This document shows, in pieces, positions 10,825 through 19,390 of a DNA stretch of 64,000 nt (positions are counted from its first letter, which is position 1; every line of letters starts with the position of its first letter). A model generated the notes under the pieces. That model was not told where the DNA came from. It worked only from the letters and a program-made list of their open reading frames with translations, and did not search any database. The DNA is taken from contig NZ_BMCS01000001.1 in NCBI RefSeq assembly GCF_014635305.1, forward strand, positions 2,480,001 through 2,544,000. The letters are read 5' to 3'. The DNA is from Williamsia phyllosphaerae (GTDB lineage Bacteria; Actinomycetota; Actinomycetes; Mycobacteriales; Mycobacteriaceae). The position numbers were made by a program, and so were the translations under genes.

Positions 10825-13455
10825 ATGGCGCATGATCGATGGGTGACATCCGAACCCCGTGAGTCAGCTGATCTACCGACCCCCACCTTCGTGGGCGGTC
10901 CGACATCGCAGCGCGAAGACACCGCGTCCGCCGAAGTCGCGCCCACACCGTCGGCGATGCGGCGCGCGTTGCGCCGCGTTCGCGACGGCGCGACGATCAA
11001 CGTCGACGAGGCGAGCGTCCTGCTCGCCGCCCGCGGTGCCGACCTCGCCGATCTGTCGGCGTCGGCGGGACGGGTCCGCGACGCGGGCCTGACCGCGCAG
11101 GGACGCGATCACCAGGTCACCTACTCCCGCAAGGTGTTCATCCCGCTGACCCGTCTGTGTCGCGACAAGTGTCACTACTGCACGTTCGTCACCGTCCCGG
11201 GCAAGCTCGCCCGCGAGGGACACGGCGCCTTCCTGGAGATGGACGAGGTCCTCGACATCGCCCGCCGCGGCGCCGAGCTGGGGTGCAAGGAGGCGCTGTT
11301 CACCCTCGGCGACCGCCCCGAGGACCGGTGGCCCGAGGCCGCCCAGTGGCTCGACGAGCGTGGCTACGACTCGACCCTGGACTACGTGCGTGCGGCGTCG
11401 ATCCGGGTCCTCGAGGAGACCGGTCTGCTGCCGCACCTCAACCCCGGGGTGATGACGTGGGAGGAGATCTCCCGTCTCAAGCCGGTCGCCCCGTCGATGG
11501 GCATGATGCTCGAGACCACCGCGCGCAGGCTGTTCACCGACAAGGGGGAGTGCCACTACGGCAGTCCCGACAAGGACCCCGAGGTGCGCAAGCGCGTCCT
11601 GGTCGACGCGGGCCGGTTGTCGGTGCCGTTCACCACCGGGATCCTCGTGGGAATCGGTGAGACGCGGTACGAGCGCGCGGAGTCCCTCCTCGAGATCCGG
11701 TCGACGCACAAGGCTTTCGGTCACATCCAAGAGGTGATCATCCAGAACTTCCGGGCCAAGTCGGACACGGCGATGCGCTCGGTGCCCGACGCCGACATCG
11801 ACGAGTTCATCGCCGCGGTCGCCGTCGCGCGGGTTCTGCTCGGACCGTCGATGCGGATCCAGGCGCCGCCGAACCTGGTGTCCGCGCAGGAGTGCGCCGC
11901 GCTGATCGCGGCCGGCGTCGACGACTGGGGCGGCGTCTCGCCGTTGACCCCAGATCACGTGAACCCCGAGCGGCCGTGGCCCAACCTCGACGCGCTCGCC
12001 CAGATCACCGCCGACAGTGGCTACACGCTGACCGAACGTGTTGCGGCGCAACCACAGTATGTCTTGGCCGGACAACCGTGGATCGATCCGCGGATCACCG
12101 GACACGTGCGCGCCCTGTCCGATCCCGTGACCGGTCTGGCCGCCGACGTCATCCCCGTCGGCCTGCCCTGGCAGGAACCCGACGAGGACTGGCAGTCCAC
12201 CGGGCGCGTCGACCTGCACACCGCCATCGACTCCGAGGGCCGCAACACCGAGACCCGCAGCGACCTCGGCAGTGCGTTCGGCGACTGGGACACCGTGCGC
12301 GAGCAGGTGCTGGCCCTGTCGGCCGACGCCGCGGCGGCACCCGCCCGCCTCGACGCCGACGTGCTCACCGCGCTGCGCAACGCGGAGAGGGATCCGGCCG
12401 CGTGCAGCGACGCCGACTACCTCGCGCTCGCCACCGCCGACGGCGACGGACTCGAAGCGCTTGTCGCGCTGGCCGACTCGCTTCGCAAGGAGGTCAACGG
12501 CGACGACGTGACCTACGTGGTGAACCGCAACATCAACTTCACCAACATCTGCTACACCGGATGCCGGTTCTGCGCGTTCGCGCAGCGAAAGGGCGATGCC
12601 GACGCCTACACGCTCTCGGCCGACGAGGTCGCCGACCGGGCGTGGGAGGCACACGTCGCCGGCGCCACCGAGGTCTGCATGCAGGGCGGCATCGATCCGG
12701 AGTTGCCCGTCACCGGCTACGCCGATCTGGTGCGGGCGGTGAAGGCGAAGGTGCCCTCGATGCACGTGCACGCGTTCTCACCGATGGAGATCGTGAACGG
12801 GGCGTCACGGGGTGGACAGAGCGTGCGGGAATGGCTCACTCAGCTGCGCGAGGCCGGACTCGACACGATCCCCGGCACCGCGGCGGAGATCCTCGACGAC
12901 GAGGTCCGCTGGGTGCTCACCAAGGGCAAGCTGCCCACCGCGTCCTGGATCGATGTGGTCACCACGGCCCACGAGGTGGGCCTGCGGTCGAGCTCGACGA
13001 TGATGTACGGCCACGTCGACGCGCCGAAGCACTGGGTCGGCCACCTCAACATCCTGCGCGGCATCCAGGACCGCACCGGCGGTTTCACCGAGTTCGTGCC
13101 GCTGCCGTTCGTGCACCAGAGCTCGCCGCTCTACCTGGCGGGAGCATCGCGACCGGGTCCGACCCACCGCGACAACCGCGCGGTGCACGCCCTCGCGCGC
13201 GTCATGCTGCACGGGCGCATCGACAACATCCAGACCAGCTGGGTCAAGCTCGGCACGGCCGGCACCCAGGTGATGCTGCAGGGCGGCGCCAACGACCTCG
13301 GCGGCACGTTGATGGAGGAGACCATCTCCCGCATGGCCGGGTCGCAGCACGGCTCGGAGAAGACCGTCGCCGAGTTGCGGTCGATCGCCGAACAGATCGG
13401 CCGCCCCGCGCGGGAGCGGACGACCGTCCACGCCCGACGCGAGACGGCCGCCTGA
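10825..13455 (+). CDS. fbiC: FO synthase, bifunctional (CofG + CofH)
   Basis: 876-aa fusion of two radical-SAM halves that make the deazaflavin FO, the chromophore of coenzyme F420, from 5-amino-6-ribitylamino-uracil and tyrosine. The N-terminal CofG half has the CxxxCxxC cluster at C112, C116, C119 (CRDKCHYC) and the C-terminal CofH half at C576, C580, C583 (CYTGCRFC). Length matches actinobacterial FbiC. Either ATG 10825 or GTG 10843 could be the start. The TGA overlaps the ATG of the next gene. With fbiA and fbiB about 21 kb away, the window holds most of the F420 pathway. Confidence 0.96.
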   Translation: MAHDRWVTSEPRESADLPTPTFVGGPTSQREDTASAEVAPTPSAMRRALRRVRDGATINVDEASVLLAARGADLADLSASAGRVRDAGLTAQGRDHQVTYSRKVFIPLTRLCRDKCHYCTFVTVPGKLAREGHGAFLEMDEVLDIARRGAELGCKEALFTLGDRPEDRWPEAAQWLDERGYDSTLDYVRAASIRVLEETGLLPHLNPGVMTWEEISRLKPVAPSMGMMLETTARRLFTDKGECHYGSPDKDPEVRKRVLVDAGRLSVPFTTGILVGIGETRYERAESLLEIRSTHKAFGHIQEVIIQNFRAKSDTAMRSVPDADIDEFIAAVAVARVLLGPSMRIQAPPNLVSAQECAALIAAGVDDWGGVSPLTPDHVNPERPWPNLDALAQITADSGYTLTERVAAQPQYVLAGQPWIDPRITGHVRALSDPVTGLAADVIPVGLPWQEPDEDWQSTGRVDLHTAIDSEGRNTETRSDLGSAFGDWDTVREQVLALSADAAAAPARLDADVLTALRNAERDPAACSDADYLALATADGDGLEALVALADSLRKEVNGDDVTYVVNRNINFTNICYTGCRFCAFAQRKGDADAYTLSADEVADRAWEAHVAGATEVCMQGGIDPELPVTGYADLVRAVKAKVPSMHVHAFSPMEIVNGASRGGQSVREWLTQLREAGLDTIPGTAAEILDDEVRWVLTKGKLPTASWIDVVTTAHEVGLRSSSTMMYGHVDAPKHWVGHLNILRGIQDRTGGFTEFVPLPFVHQSSPLYLAGASRPGPTHRDNRAVHALARVMLHGRIDNIQTSWVKLGTAGTQVMLQGGANDLGGTLMEETISRMAGSQHGSEKTVAELRSIAEQIGRPARERTTVHARRETAA

Positions 13456-14237
13456 TGGCGCAGCGCACGATCAGCGACCGCGACGTCGCACGGGTGCTCC
13501 ACACCGCGACCGGGGTGATCAACCCGGTTCTCGACATCGTGGAGGGCTGCGATGTCCTGGGTGTGAAACACCTGACGTTCACCGACTCGGCCGACGACGA
13601 CTCGCTGCTGGCCAAGGCCACCGACTCGCTGCGCTGGGTCACCGACCACACCGGTCTACCCGGCACCGCGACGTGGGCGAAGTGGAACGTCGAGCAGCGC
13701 ACCGAGTGGTGGGTCGGCCGCGTCGGTCGGCTCAGCACGGTCCTGGTGGCCTATCCCGGTGTGTTCGGGGCGATCTCGAACCGTCTGCCGCTGCAGGATC
13801 TGCTCGGGTTCGCACAGCAGGCGTTCGTCATCTGCGCGGTCCAGCGGGTGCACGGGGTGCGCGACCGGTATGAACAGACGGATCAGCTCGTCGCCGTCCT
13901 GTGTGATCGGATCGTCGACTCCCGAACGCTGCTGTCGCAGCCGGCGCAGGACTCGTCGTCACCCTCCGCCGACATCGAGAAGGCGGTGGACGCCGCGCAG
14001 GATCGCACACGGTCGCTGAGCCCGGCCGGCATCGTGAAGGCGGTGTGGGCGACGGTCGCCCTCCTGCGGTCGATCTCCGACGTGCTCTCGCACCGCCCGT
14101 CACCGAAGCAGCCGTGGCGGTTGCTCAGTGCGCTTCCGGTGGTCGGTGCGGTGGCCGACTACGTGGGGGAGCGCTCGGCCCTGCGACGCGCATCCGAGGC
14201 CGCCGTGGCCAGTCTGCGGGCCCCGGTCCGCGTCTGA
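13455..14237 (+). CDS. Conserved hypothetical protein coupled to fbiC
   Basis: 260-aa protein I do not recognise. Its ATG shares a base with the fbiC stop (TGATG), so it is translated with FO synthase. It is mostly alpha-helical, without signal peptide. Visible stretches are RVLHTATGVINPVLDIVEG, WAKWNVEQRTEWWVGRVGRL and, near the C-terminus, KQPWRLLSALPVVGAVADYV, which are amphipathic or mildly hydrophobic and could touch a membrane. No cofactor motif is visible. A link to F420 is suggested only by position. Confidence 0.7.
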   Translation: MAQRTISDRDVARVLHTATGVINPVLDIVEGCDVLGVKHLTFTDSADDDSLLAKATDSLRWVTDHTGLPGTATWAKWNVEQRTEWWVGRVGRLSTVLVAYPGVFGAISNRLPLQDLLGFAQQAFVICAVQRVHGVRDRYEQTDQLVAVLCDRIVDSRTLLSQPAQDSSSPSADIEKAVDAAQDRTRSLSPAGIVKAVWATVALLRSISDVLSHRPSPKQPWRLLSALPVVGAVADYVGERSALRRASEAAVASLRAPVRV

Positions 14238-14248
14238 CCGCGCGCCGA

Positions 14249-15796
14249 TCAACCGGTGGCGGCGATGACCCGCCCGGTCGCGGTGTCGTACAGCCGGATT
14301 CCGCACGGCCCCGATCCGACGATGCGGGTCCCGTCGCCGGAGAACTGCGCCGTGGTCCCGAGGTTGCACCGCTGCGCATCGGTGGCCGCCTGCAGCGTTC
14401 TCCCGGTGGTCGGATCTGCGCTGTCGTACAGCGCGAGCCCGCACCCCGCGATCATGAACGTCGTCCCGTCCGGGCTGTACTCGACGGTGGTTCCCGGCGT
14501 CGAGAACTCGGTGGTGCATTGTCGCGGGTCGGGTAACGCGATGTCGTGGGATCGGCGAGGTGCCGTGGCATCGAAGGTGGTCAGCGTCTGGCGTTGGTAG
14601 GGGGCCTGATCCCCTGTGGTGGAGACGGTTCGGGTGGTGAGCACCGCAATCGACGTGCCGTCTGAACCCAGGGCGGTGTCGAAACGGTCCTCGCCCGCGC
14701 CGTCGGAACGGGCCAGGGTCGTCATCCGGCCGCGTGAGGTGTCGTACATCCACACGGTGGTGCCGGCCGCCGGTTGGCCTGGCCCCGCCGGTGGCGAGAT
14801 CGTCTGCCCGACCGCCACCGGGCTCCCCTCTCGCACCGCCACGTTCCGGATCGTGGATTGCCCGGTGCCGCTGCCCTTGTCGATGTCGGTACGCGCGAGG
14901 AGCTCGCCGGTCGACGCCGACCACGTCGCGACACCGGCAAAGGTCGTCGAGGTCGTCTGCGCGCCGGATCGAGGGGATGTGAACCCTGCGACGATCGTGT
15001 CGCCGTCGGGTGTGTAGGCCAGCGCCGGTGGGAAAGCCATGCGGGCCGCGGTGATGGATTCGAGGGTGTGGTCGATGGTGGCTGTGCCCGCGTTCCACAG
15101 GCGGACGATCCGTCGGACGCCGTCGTACGGCTCGCCCGGCGGCCCGGCGAAGTCGTTGCCCGCGTAGGTGGTGATCTGCGTGCCGTCAGGACCGACCGCG
15201 AACATCGATCGGGTGGCCGGGGTGTTGCCCAGAGGACCGCCGCCGTCGGTGCCGTCAGGATTGCCCTCCCCTGGTCGGGCGTAGGTCGCGATGAGGCGGC
15301 CCGTCGTGATGTCCCAGGCGCGCAGGAGCGCGCCACGGTGATGCGGATCATCGGTGACGACCCTGGATCCGTCGGGGGTGAACGCCATGGCCGTGGGCCG
15401 CGGGATCGGGGCCGTCAGCACCCGGGCGCCGGACCGTGCGTCCCAGACCCACAGCTCGGTGGGGCCGTGGCGCGACACGGCCGAACCGGCGCCGTACCCG
15501 ACCCCGGGGGTGACTTCCCGTCCGGCGAGTGACTCCACGACGGCGGCGACACGGGTGCCGTCGGGAGAGAGGGCGACCGGGTACACCTCACGGCCGGCGA
15601 GACTGCCGAGAAGACGCGTCGCTCCGGTGGTCGACGCCGACGCGTCGTCGGTGAACGCCGGTGACTCGAGCGGGCCCGTCGACATCGAGAGGTCCGACGG
15701 GCCGGCGGTGTCCGACGTCGTGCACCCGACGAGGCACGCCGCGACGGTTACCGCGGCGCCGGCCAACCGTGCGACGGTGTCCGTCTGTCCGGCCAT
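14249..15796 (-). CDS. Predicted lipoprotein with WD40-like beta-propeller
   Basis: 515-aa putative surface lipoprotein. The N-terminus MAGQTDTVARLAGAAVTVAA precedes a lipobox LVGC with cysteine near residue 27. The rest contains repeated blade signatures (SPDGTRVAAV, TPDGSRVVTDD, GPDGTQITTY, TPDGDTIVAGF, SPDGTTFMIAG, SGDGTRIVGSG), each followed by a strand such as LWVWDARSG or LRAWDITTG, consistent with a seven-bladed propeller. No enzyme domain is fused, so it is probably a binding scaffold. The start at 15796 gives a correct lipoprotein signal; an upstream in-frame extension to 15982 runs through repeat DNA and is rejected. Confidence 0.78.
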   Translation of the reverse strand: MAGQTDTVARLAGAAVTVAACLVGCTTSDTAGPSDLSMSTGPLESPAFTDDASASTTGATRLLGSLAGREVYPVALSPDGTRVAAVVESLAGREVTPGVGYGAGSAVSRHGPTELWVWDARSGARVLTAPIPRPTAMAFTPDGSRVVTDDPHHRGALLRAWDITTGRLIATYARPGEGNPDGTDGGGPLGNTPATRSMFAVGPDGTQITTYAGNDFAGPPGEPYDGVRRIVRLWNAGTATIDHTLESITAARMAFPPALAYTPDGDTIVAGFTSPRSGAQTTSTTFAGVATWSASTGELLARTDIDKGSGTGQSTIRNVAVREGSPVAVGQTISPPAGPGQPAAGTTVWMYDTSRGRMTTLARSDGAGEDRFDTALGSDGTSIAVLTTRTVSTTGDQAPYQRQTLTTFDATAPRRSHDIALPDPRQCTTEFSTPGTTVEYSPDGTTFMIAGCGLALYDSADPTTGRTLQAATDAQRCNLGTTAQFSGDGTRIVGSGPCGIRLYDTATGRVIAATG

Positions 15797-15824
15797 GCGA
15801 GTGATCTTCCCGCGATTCCCGCTG

Positions 15825-15906
15825 TTGGGCTCTCGTTCGCCGCTTTTGGGCTGTTGTCGCAGCACGCAGCAGAACGTGGGCCCAACGCGCGGGAACGAAG
15901 GCCCAA
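15825..15906. repeat. Four-copy inverted intergenic repeat (TTGGGC-N3-CGTTC unit)
   Basis: The gap between the DUF6745-partner gene and the propeller gene holds four 14-bp units. Two lie on the plus strand (15825-15838 and 15846-15859) and two inverted (15872-15885 and 15893-15906). The consensus is TTGGGC, three variable bases, CGTTC, with the second copy degenerate. The + + - - order lets transcripts fold into a hairpin. A related sequence, CAGAACGTaGGaCCCA, is at 53417-53432. It may terminate the upstream minus-strand genes. Confidence 0.6.
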
Positions 15907-15932
15907 CGCGCGAACGGCTCACCCGGCGTCGG

Positions 15933-16454
15933 TCAGTCGGCGACCAGCTGCACTCGCGACCCGAAGTGGGCCTCGGTGCCACCCTCGCGTTGACGGCCGA
16001 TGACGTACCGGCCCGGCGCGATACCGGTAGCCCCGTGCTCGGGGTGGATCAGGTACGCGACGACCTCGGTGTCGAGGATTCCCAGGGCGAGGCCGCGGGT
16101 GTCGTGCACGGGGGTCGACCACGTGCAGATCCCCGTGTCGGCGACGAGGCTGTGCGGGTTGCCTCCGGCCGCACTGCGCAGCAATTCGATCCCCGACAGT
16201 GGCACGTCGGCCGACCGCGACCAGGCGACGGTGGTGACCGCGTCCGCCAGGAGTCGATGGGGGACCACGATGAGATCGCCCTGGGCCTGCAGCCCGTCGA
16301 TCACGGGGATGGACACCGAGCGGTCGAGATGGTCGAGGACGTCGAGTCCGGTGAGGTCGGTGAGAGTGGACAGGGTCATCACGTTCATGGGGGCACCTTG
16401 GGTCGATGAATGGGCTTGTGTCGATGGGTGGAACGGGGCTCGAGATGTGGTCAT
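15933..16454 (-). CDS. Small protein partner of DUF6745 protein
   Basis: 173-aa soluble protein I do not recognise. Its ATG overlaps the stop of the DUF6745 gene (ATGA at 16451-16454), which argues for a functional pair. An internal ATG at 16388 has a possible AAGGTG ribosome site and would give 151 aa (MNVMTLSTLTDLTGLDVLDH). Features include LQAQGDLIVVPHRLLADAVT and a C-terminal strand-rich region (PGRYVIGRQREGGTEAHFGS), suggesting a small beta protein. No signal peptide, membrane segment or catalytic motif is visible. Confidence 0.66.
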   Translation of the reverse strand: MTTSRAPFHPSTQAHSSTQGAPMNVMTLSTLTDLTGLDVLDHLDRSVSIPVIDGLQAQGDLIVVPHRLLADAVTTVAWSRSADVPLSGIELLRSAAGGNPHSLVADTGICTWSTPVHDTRGLALGILDTEVVAYLIHPEHGATGIAPGRYVIGRQREGGTEAHFGSRVQLVAD

Positions 16455-17686
16455 GTTCTGCGGGCGAGCCGGGCGTAGTCAGAACCGCGGATGCCGTAGG
16501 TCCAGCCCGCGGCGTCGAGCGCCGAGCCGATCCACGGGGGCACGCGCAGTCCGTAACGCCTGCGCTGCCCGTCCCGTTCGGTGGAACCGTTGACCACGAG
16601 CAGAATTCGTTCGCGACGCCCCCAGCCGTCCGGCGTCGTGTAGAGCCGCAGCCGGTTCCCGGTGTTACCGGGATCATCGGCCTGATCGATCTCGTCCAGC
16701 CCGGCGGTGTCGACGTAGGTGTCCCATCCGATGCGTTCGATGGCGCACCGGCGGACCTCGACATTGCGTTCGCGGGCGATCCGCTCGACGGTCGGTTCGC
16801 GCACGACCCATGCCGGGATGATCGTCCCGTGATGGGCGAAAACCTGTTGACCGTCCGTGAATTCGATCGCCGGCTCGTCGTCGCGATGTAGACGCTGCTG
16901 GTTGAACTGCCCGTTCGGCGCGGTCTCGGTGTGCAGGGCAGTCGGTCGCTCCGCCATCACGCACACGTCGTCGAAGGCCCACCACCATCCGGTCGCACGG
17001 GTGAGAGTGGCGAGCACCGCGAGAAGGTCGAGGTCCTCGGGTCGGAACATCGCGAGCCGCGAGCGTCGGTAGTAGTCGTAGTACGCGACGCGGTGGGCTT
17101 CCTGCTGCCCGTACCAGGTCACCGCGCCGACGAACGGCGGCATGAGGGTGCGTATCGCGGCGGCCACGCCATCGAACAGGCTGGTGTGCAACGAATCCCA
17201 GATCGACGCACGGAGGAACTGGTAGGCGCTCATCGCGGTGTCCTCCGAGACCCGCCACGAGGGCACTCCCGGGATCGCCGTCATCTGGCGCTCACCCCAG
17301 GGGGTGCGATGGGCCCCCGCTATCCGCGCGTTCATGCGGGTACGGGACGCGGAGAGCATGTGGGCGATGCGGGTCGGAGCGCCGTCGAGGCTGTCGATGC
17401 TGATGGACACCACGTCGGCCCGGCCCATCGTGGACATCAGCTCCTGGGCGGCCGGTGGTGAGGTCGTCCAGACGAACTCGGGCTCGCGACATCCTGCCCG
17501 CCGATACAGTTCTGCGACAGCAGATTCCGCCGCGGCGCGGTCGGAGGGATGAGCGAGGGTCCCACAGGAGAGCCACGCATCACGATACGTGGACAGATCA
17601 GGTATCGGCCCGGATTCGGGATCGGTGCGGGTGGGGAACGGGATTCGCGGTGGTCGAGTGACTGTGCGAATCGGTGCGGCGCTCAC
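16451..17686 (-). CDS. DUF6745-domain protein
   Basis: 411-aa protein of unknown function, assigned to the DUF6745 group from its layout: AAAESAVAELYRRAGCREPE followed by FVWTTSPPAAQEL, then a long helical middle with RVAYYDYYRRS and TGWWWAFDDVCVMAERPTAL, and a C-terminal RLRLYTTPDGWGRRERILLV region. The family is common in actinobacteria, often beside short proteins in variable regions. There is no membrane segment. The start is a GTG at 17686 without a clear ribosome site. Its stop overlaps the start of the 173-aa partner. Biochemistry is unknown. Confidence 0.75.
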   Translation of the reverse strand: MSAAPIRTVTRPPRIPFPTRTDPESGPIPDLSTYRDAWLSCGTLAHPSDRAAAESAVAELYRRAGCREPEFVWTTSPPAAQELMSTMGRADVVSISIDSLDGAPTRIAHMLSASRTRMNARIAGAHRTPWGERQMTAIPGVPSWRVSEDTAMSAYQFLRASIWDSLHTSLFDGVAAAIRTLMPPFVGAVTWYGQQEAHRVAYYDYYRRSRLAMFRPEDLDLLAVLATLTRATGWWWAFDDVCVMAERPTALHTETAPNGQFNQQRLHRDDEPAIEFTDGQQVFAHHGTIIPAWVVREPTVERIARERNVEVRRCAIERIGWDTYVDTAGLDEIDQADDPGNTGNRLRLYTTPDGWGRRERILLVVNGSTERDGQRRRYGLRVPPWIGSALDAAGWTYGIRGSDYARLARRT

Positions 17687-17777
17687 GCGATGGTGGCGGA
17701 ATCCGCCTTTCCGGTGGTCATGCCATCAAAGGTGACACGTACGGTCGCCGAACGCAAGACCCGCGTGCACCGATGTC

Positions 17778-18146
17778 TCAGACCGCGCCCGCCTCGACCA
17801 GTGCCTCATAGCCACCGATGACGTCGGTTGCGCGATGTAATCCCAACTGCTGCAACGCCGCCGCGGCCAGGCTGGAGGTATAGCCCTGCTGACACAGCAC
17901 GATCCAACGGACATCGTGATCGACGGCCTCGGGAATCTTGGCGTCGCTGGCGGGGTCGCACCGCCACTCCAGGACGTTGCGTTCGATGACCAGGGCGGCG
18001 GGCGCCTCGCCCTCGGCGGCGCGCTGCGCGGCCGGGCGGATGTCGACGAGGATGCCGCCGGCGGCGAGTTCGTCGCGGACGTTCTCGGCGGGCAACCGGA
18101 CGAGGGACTCGCGTGCGGTCAGGAGCAGGTCGTCGATCGTGGTCAT
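17778..18146 (-). CDS. Rhodanese-like sulfurtransferase, single domain
   Basis: 122-aa rhodanese fold. The active loop is CQQGYTSS with nucleophile C85, preceded by the GGILVDIRPAAQRAAEG strand-turn region typical of the N-terminal part of the domain. Such proteins carry a persulfide and transfer sulfane sulfur. The gene lies seven bases downstream of a cysteine dioxygenase gene on the same strand, so both probably act on cysteine-derived sulfur. A second cysteine, C63, could take part in persulfide exchange. The partner acceptor is unknown. Confidence 0.85.
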   Translation of the reverse strand: MTTIDDLLLTARESLVRLPAENVRDELAAGGILVDIRPAAQRAAEGEAPAALVIERNVLEWRCDPASDAKIPEAVDHDVRWIVLCQQGYTSSLAAAALQQLGLHRATDVIGGYEALVEAGAV

Positions 18147-18153
18147 CAGTCCT

Positions 18154-18699
18154 TCAGTCTTTTTCGGGCACGTCGGTCAACTCGGTGCGCACACGCCGGA
18201 TCGACTGCGCCTCGGTGACCTCGTAGTAGGACATCGCGGTGAGCGGCGGTGAGTACGCGTGCACACTCAACGTCGGCTCAGCACTGCTCGGCGTGGCCGG
18301 ATTACGCATCACATCGTGCACCCATCCGAGCGGGAACGATGCCTGATCCCCGGCATCGAGCGTGCGTGCCCGCAGATCGCGCCCCGTCCATCGGTACTCG
18401 GTGAGCGAGCCCGACAGCACGGTCAGCGCCCCGAACGAGCCGGCGTGATCGTGGAGCTCGGTGGAGACGTTGGGAGTCCAGCTGATCAGCCACAGGTCGA
18501 GGTCGTCGTCGGCGTGCAGGCGGGTCGACCACCGCGACACCTCGTCCCAGCGGGCCGGCAGCACGTGGTCGTAGTGTCCGTCGAGCACGTCGGCGGCCGT
18601 CTGGTCGGTCAGGCGCAGCAGATCGGCGGGACGCAGTCGCGTCGGCAGGGTGGAGGTGCGGCGGTCGTGCGTGGGGGTCGGTCCGAGGGTCGTGGTCAT
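18154..18699 (-). CDS. Cysteine dioxygenase family protein (cupin)
   Basis: 181-aa cupin predicted to oxidise cysteine, or a related thiol acid, to the sulfinate with O2 at a non-haem Fe(II). The 3-His metal site is readable as ELHDHAGSFG (H83, H85) and GWVHDV (H128). The conserved VHAYSPPLTAMSYYEV tail is typical of bacterial type-I CDO. CGGAG at about 9 bases before ATG 18699 gives a ribosome site. It heads an operon with the rhodanese. A possible cysteine-containing leader ORF lies 43 bases upstream. Mercaptopropionate dioxygenase is an alternative activity. Confidence 0.86.
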   Translation of the reverse strand: MTTTLGPTPTHDRRTSTLPTRLRPADLLRLTDQTAADVLDGHYDHVLPARWDEVSRWSTRLHADDDLDLWLISWTPNVSTELHDHAGSFGALTVLSGSLTEYRWTGRDLRARTLDAGDQASFPLGWVHDVMRNPATPSSAEPTLSVHAYSPPLTAMSYYEVTEAQSIRRVRTELTDVPEKD

Positions 18700-19044
18700 C
18701 GTCGAGAACTCCGTGAGTCGCAGGTGGACAGGTCGGGGTTGCTCAGCTGCGACAGCGTCGCGACGTCGGGTGGTGGATCACCAGGTCAGAGTGCCTGTGA
18801 ACACCGCGCGGGACGAGGGTTAGGTCCACCCTGATTCGAAGGTGACCGCCAGGGGGTGCGCTCGGCGGGTGCTGTTCGTCTCATCGCGCGTGGCTGACGT
18901 GCGCGGGGACGGCTGCGCGGGTGCCCCCGGTTTGTGACCACGACCGGGGCGGACGGATACTGGTGGGTGGACACGTGGCCCTACACCAGGGTTCCGTTGC
19001 GGGCGCGTACTGCCCTACGCGCGATACGTGAGGAGAGAACCGAG
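18700..19044. promoter_or_regulatory. 345-base divergent intergenic region, cysteine dioxygenase / fdxC
   Basis: This gap separates the minus-strand cysteine dioxygenase operon from plus-strand fdxC. The left part holds the candidate leader ORF (18743-18781). The right part ends with GGAG at 19031-19034, the ribosome site for the TTG start of fdxC. I see no strong -35/-10 pair, operator palindrome or further coding ORF. An ORF in the fdxC frame reaches back to 18934, but family length rejects it. Confidence 0.5.
18743..18781 (-). CDS. Possible leader peptide with Cys codon (VIHHPTSRRCRS)
   Basis: A 12-codon ORF begins with GTG 18781 and ends TGA 18743-18745, 43 bases upstream of the cysteine dioxygenase ATG on the same strand. 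It ends Arg-Arg-Cys-Arg-Ser. Cysteine-codon leader ORFs that attenuate sulfur-metabolism operons are known in mycobacteria. This one has a single Cys codon and no ribosome site. A weak -10-like CACTCT six bases before the GTG would make it leaderless. Weakly supported. Confidence 0.33.
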   Translation of the reverse strand: MIHHPTSRRCRS

Positions 19045-19374
19045 TTGACGTACATCATCGCCGAGCCGTGTGTGGACCTGCTGGACAGGGCCTGCGTCGA
19101 GGAGTGCCCGGTGGATTGCATCTACGAGGGCGACCGGATGCTGTACATCCAGCCCGACGAATGCGTCGACTGTGGCGCTTGCGAACCGGTCTGCCCGGTC
19201 GAGGCCATCTTCTACGAGGACGACGTCCCCGATGAGTGGGAGCCCTACGTCAACGCCAACGTCGACTTCTTCGACGACCTGGGTTCGCCCGGTGGTGCGA
19301 GCAAGGTCGGCAAGACGTCGCACGACCCCGCGTTCATCAAGGGCCTGCCCCCGATGAACACCGAAGAAGACTGA
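19045..19374 (+). CDS. fdxC: Seven-iron ferredoxin FdxC
   Basis: 109-aa electron carrier with one [3Fe-4S] and one [4Fe-4S] cluster. Cysteines are at 9, 17, 21, 25, 40, 43, 46 and 50; by family numbering C9/C17/C50 hold the 3Fe cluster and C21/C40/C43/C46 the 4Fe cluster. The C-terminal extension (YEDDVPDEWEPYVNANVDFF, GSPGGASKVGK) is typical of mycobacterial FdxC. The start is a TTG, chosen because homologues begin MTYxIAEPCV and GGAG lies about ten bases upstream. dapC follows after 16 bases. Confidence 0.93.
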   Translation: MTYIIAEPCVDLLDRACVEECPVDCIYEGDRMLYIQPDECVDCGACEPVCPVEAIFYEDDVPDEWEPYVNANVDFFDDLGSPGGASKVGKTSHDPAFIKGLPPMNTEED

Positions 19375-19390
19375 CGGAAACGCCCGGCGA

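Noticed and set aside
10873..12771. 632-aa minus-strand frame opposite fbiC
   Set aside because: Antisense shadow. The opposite strand has both radical-SAM clusters in frame.
11892..14237. 781-aa plus frame starting inside fbiC
   Set aside because: Only its last third is real (13455-14237). The upstream part is a +1-frame shadow of fbiC rich in Arg.
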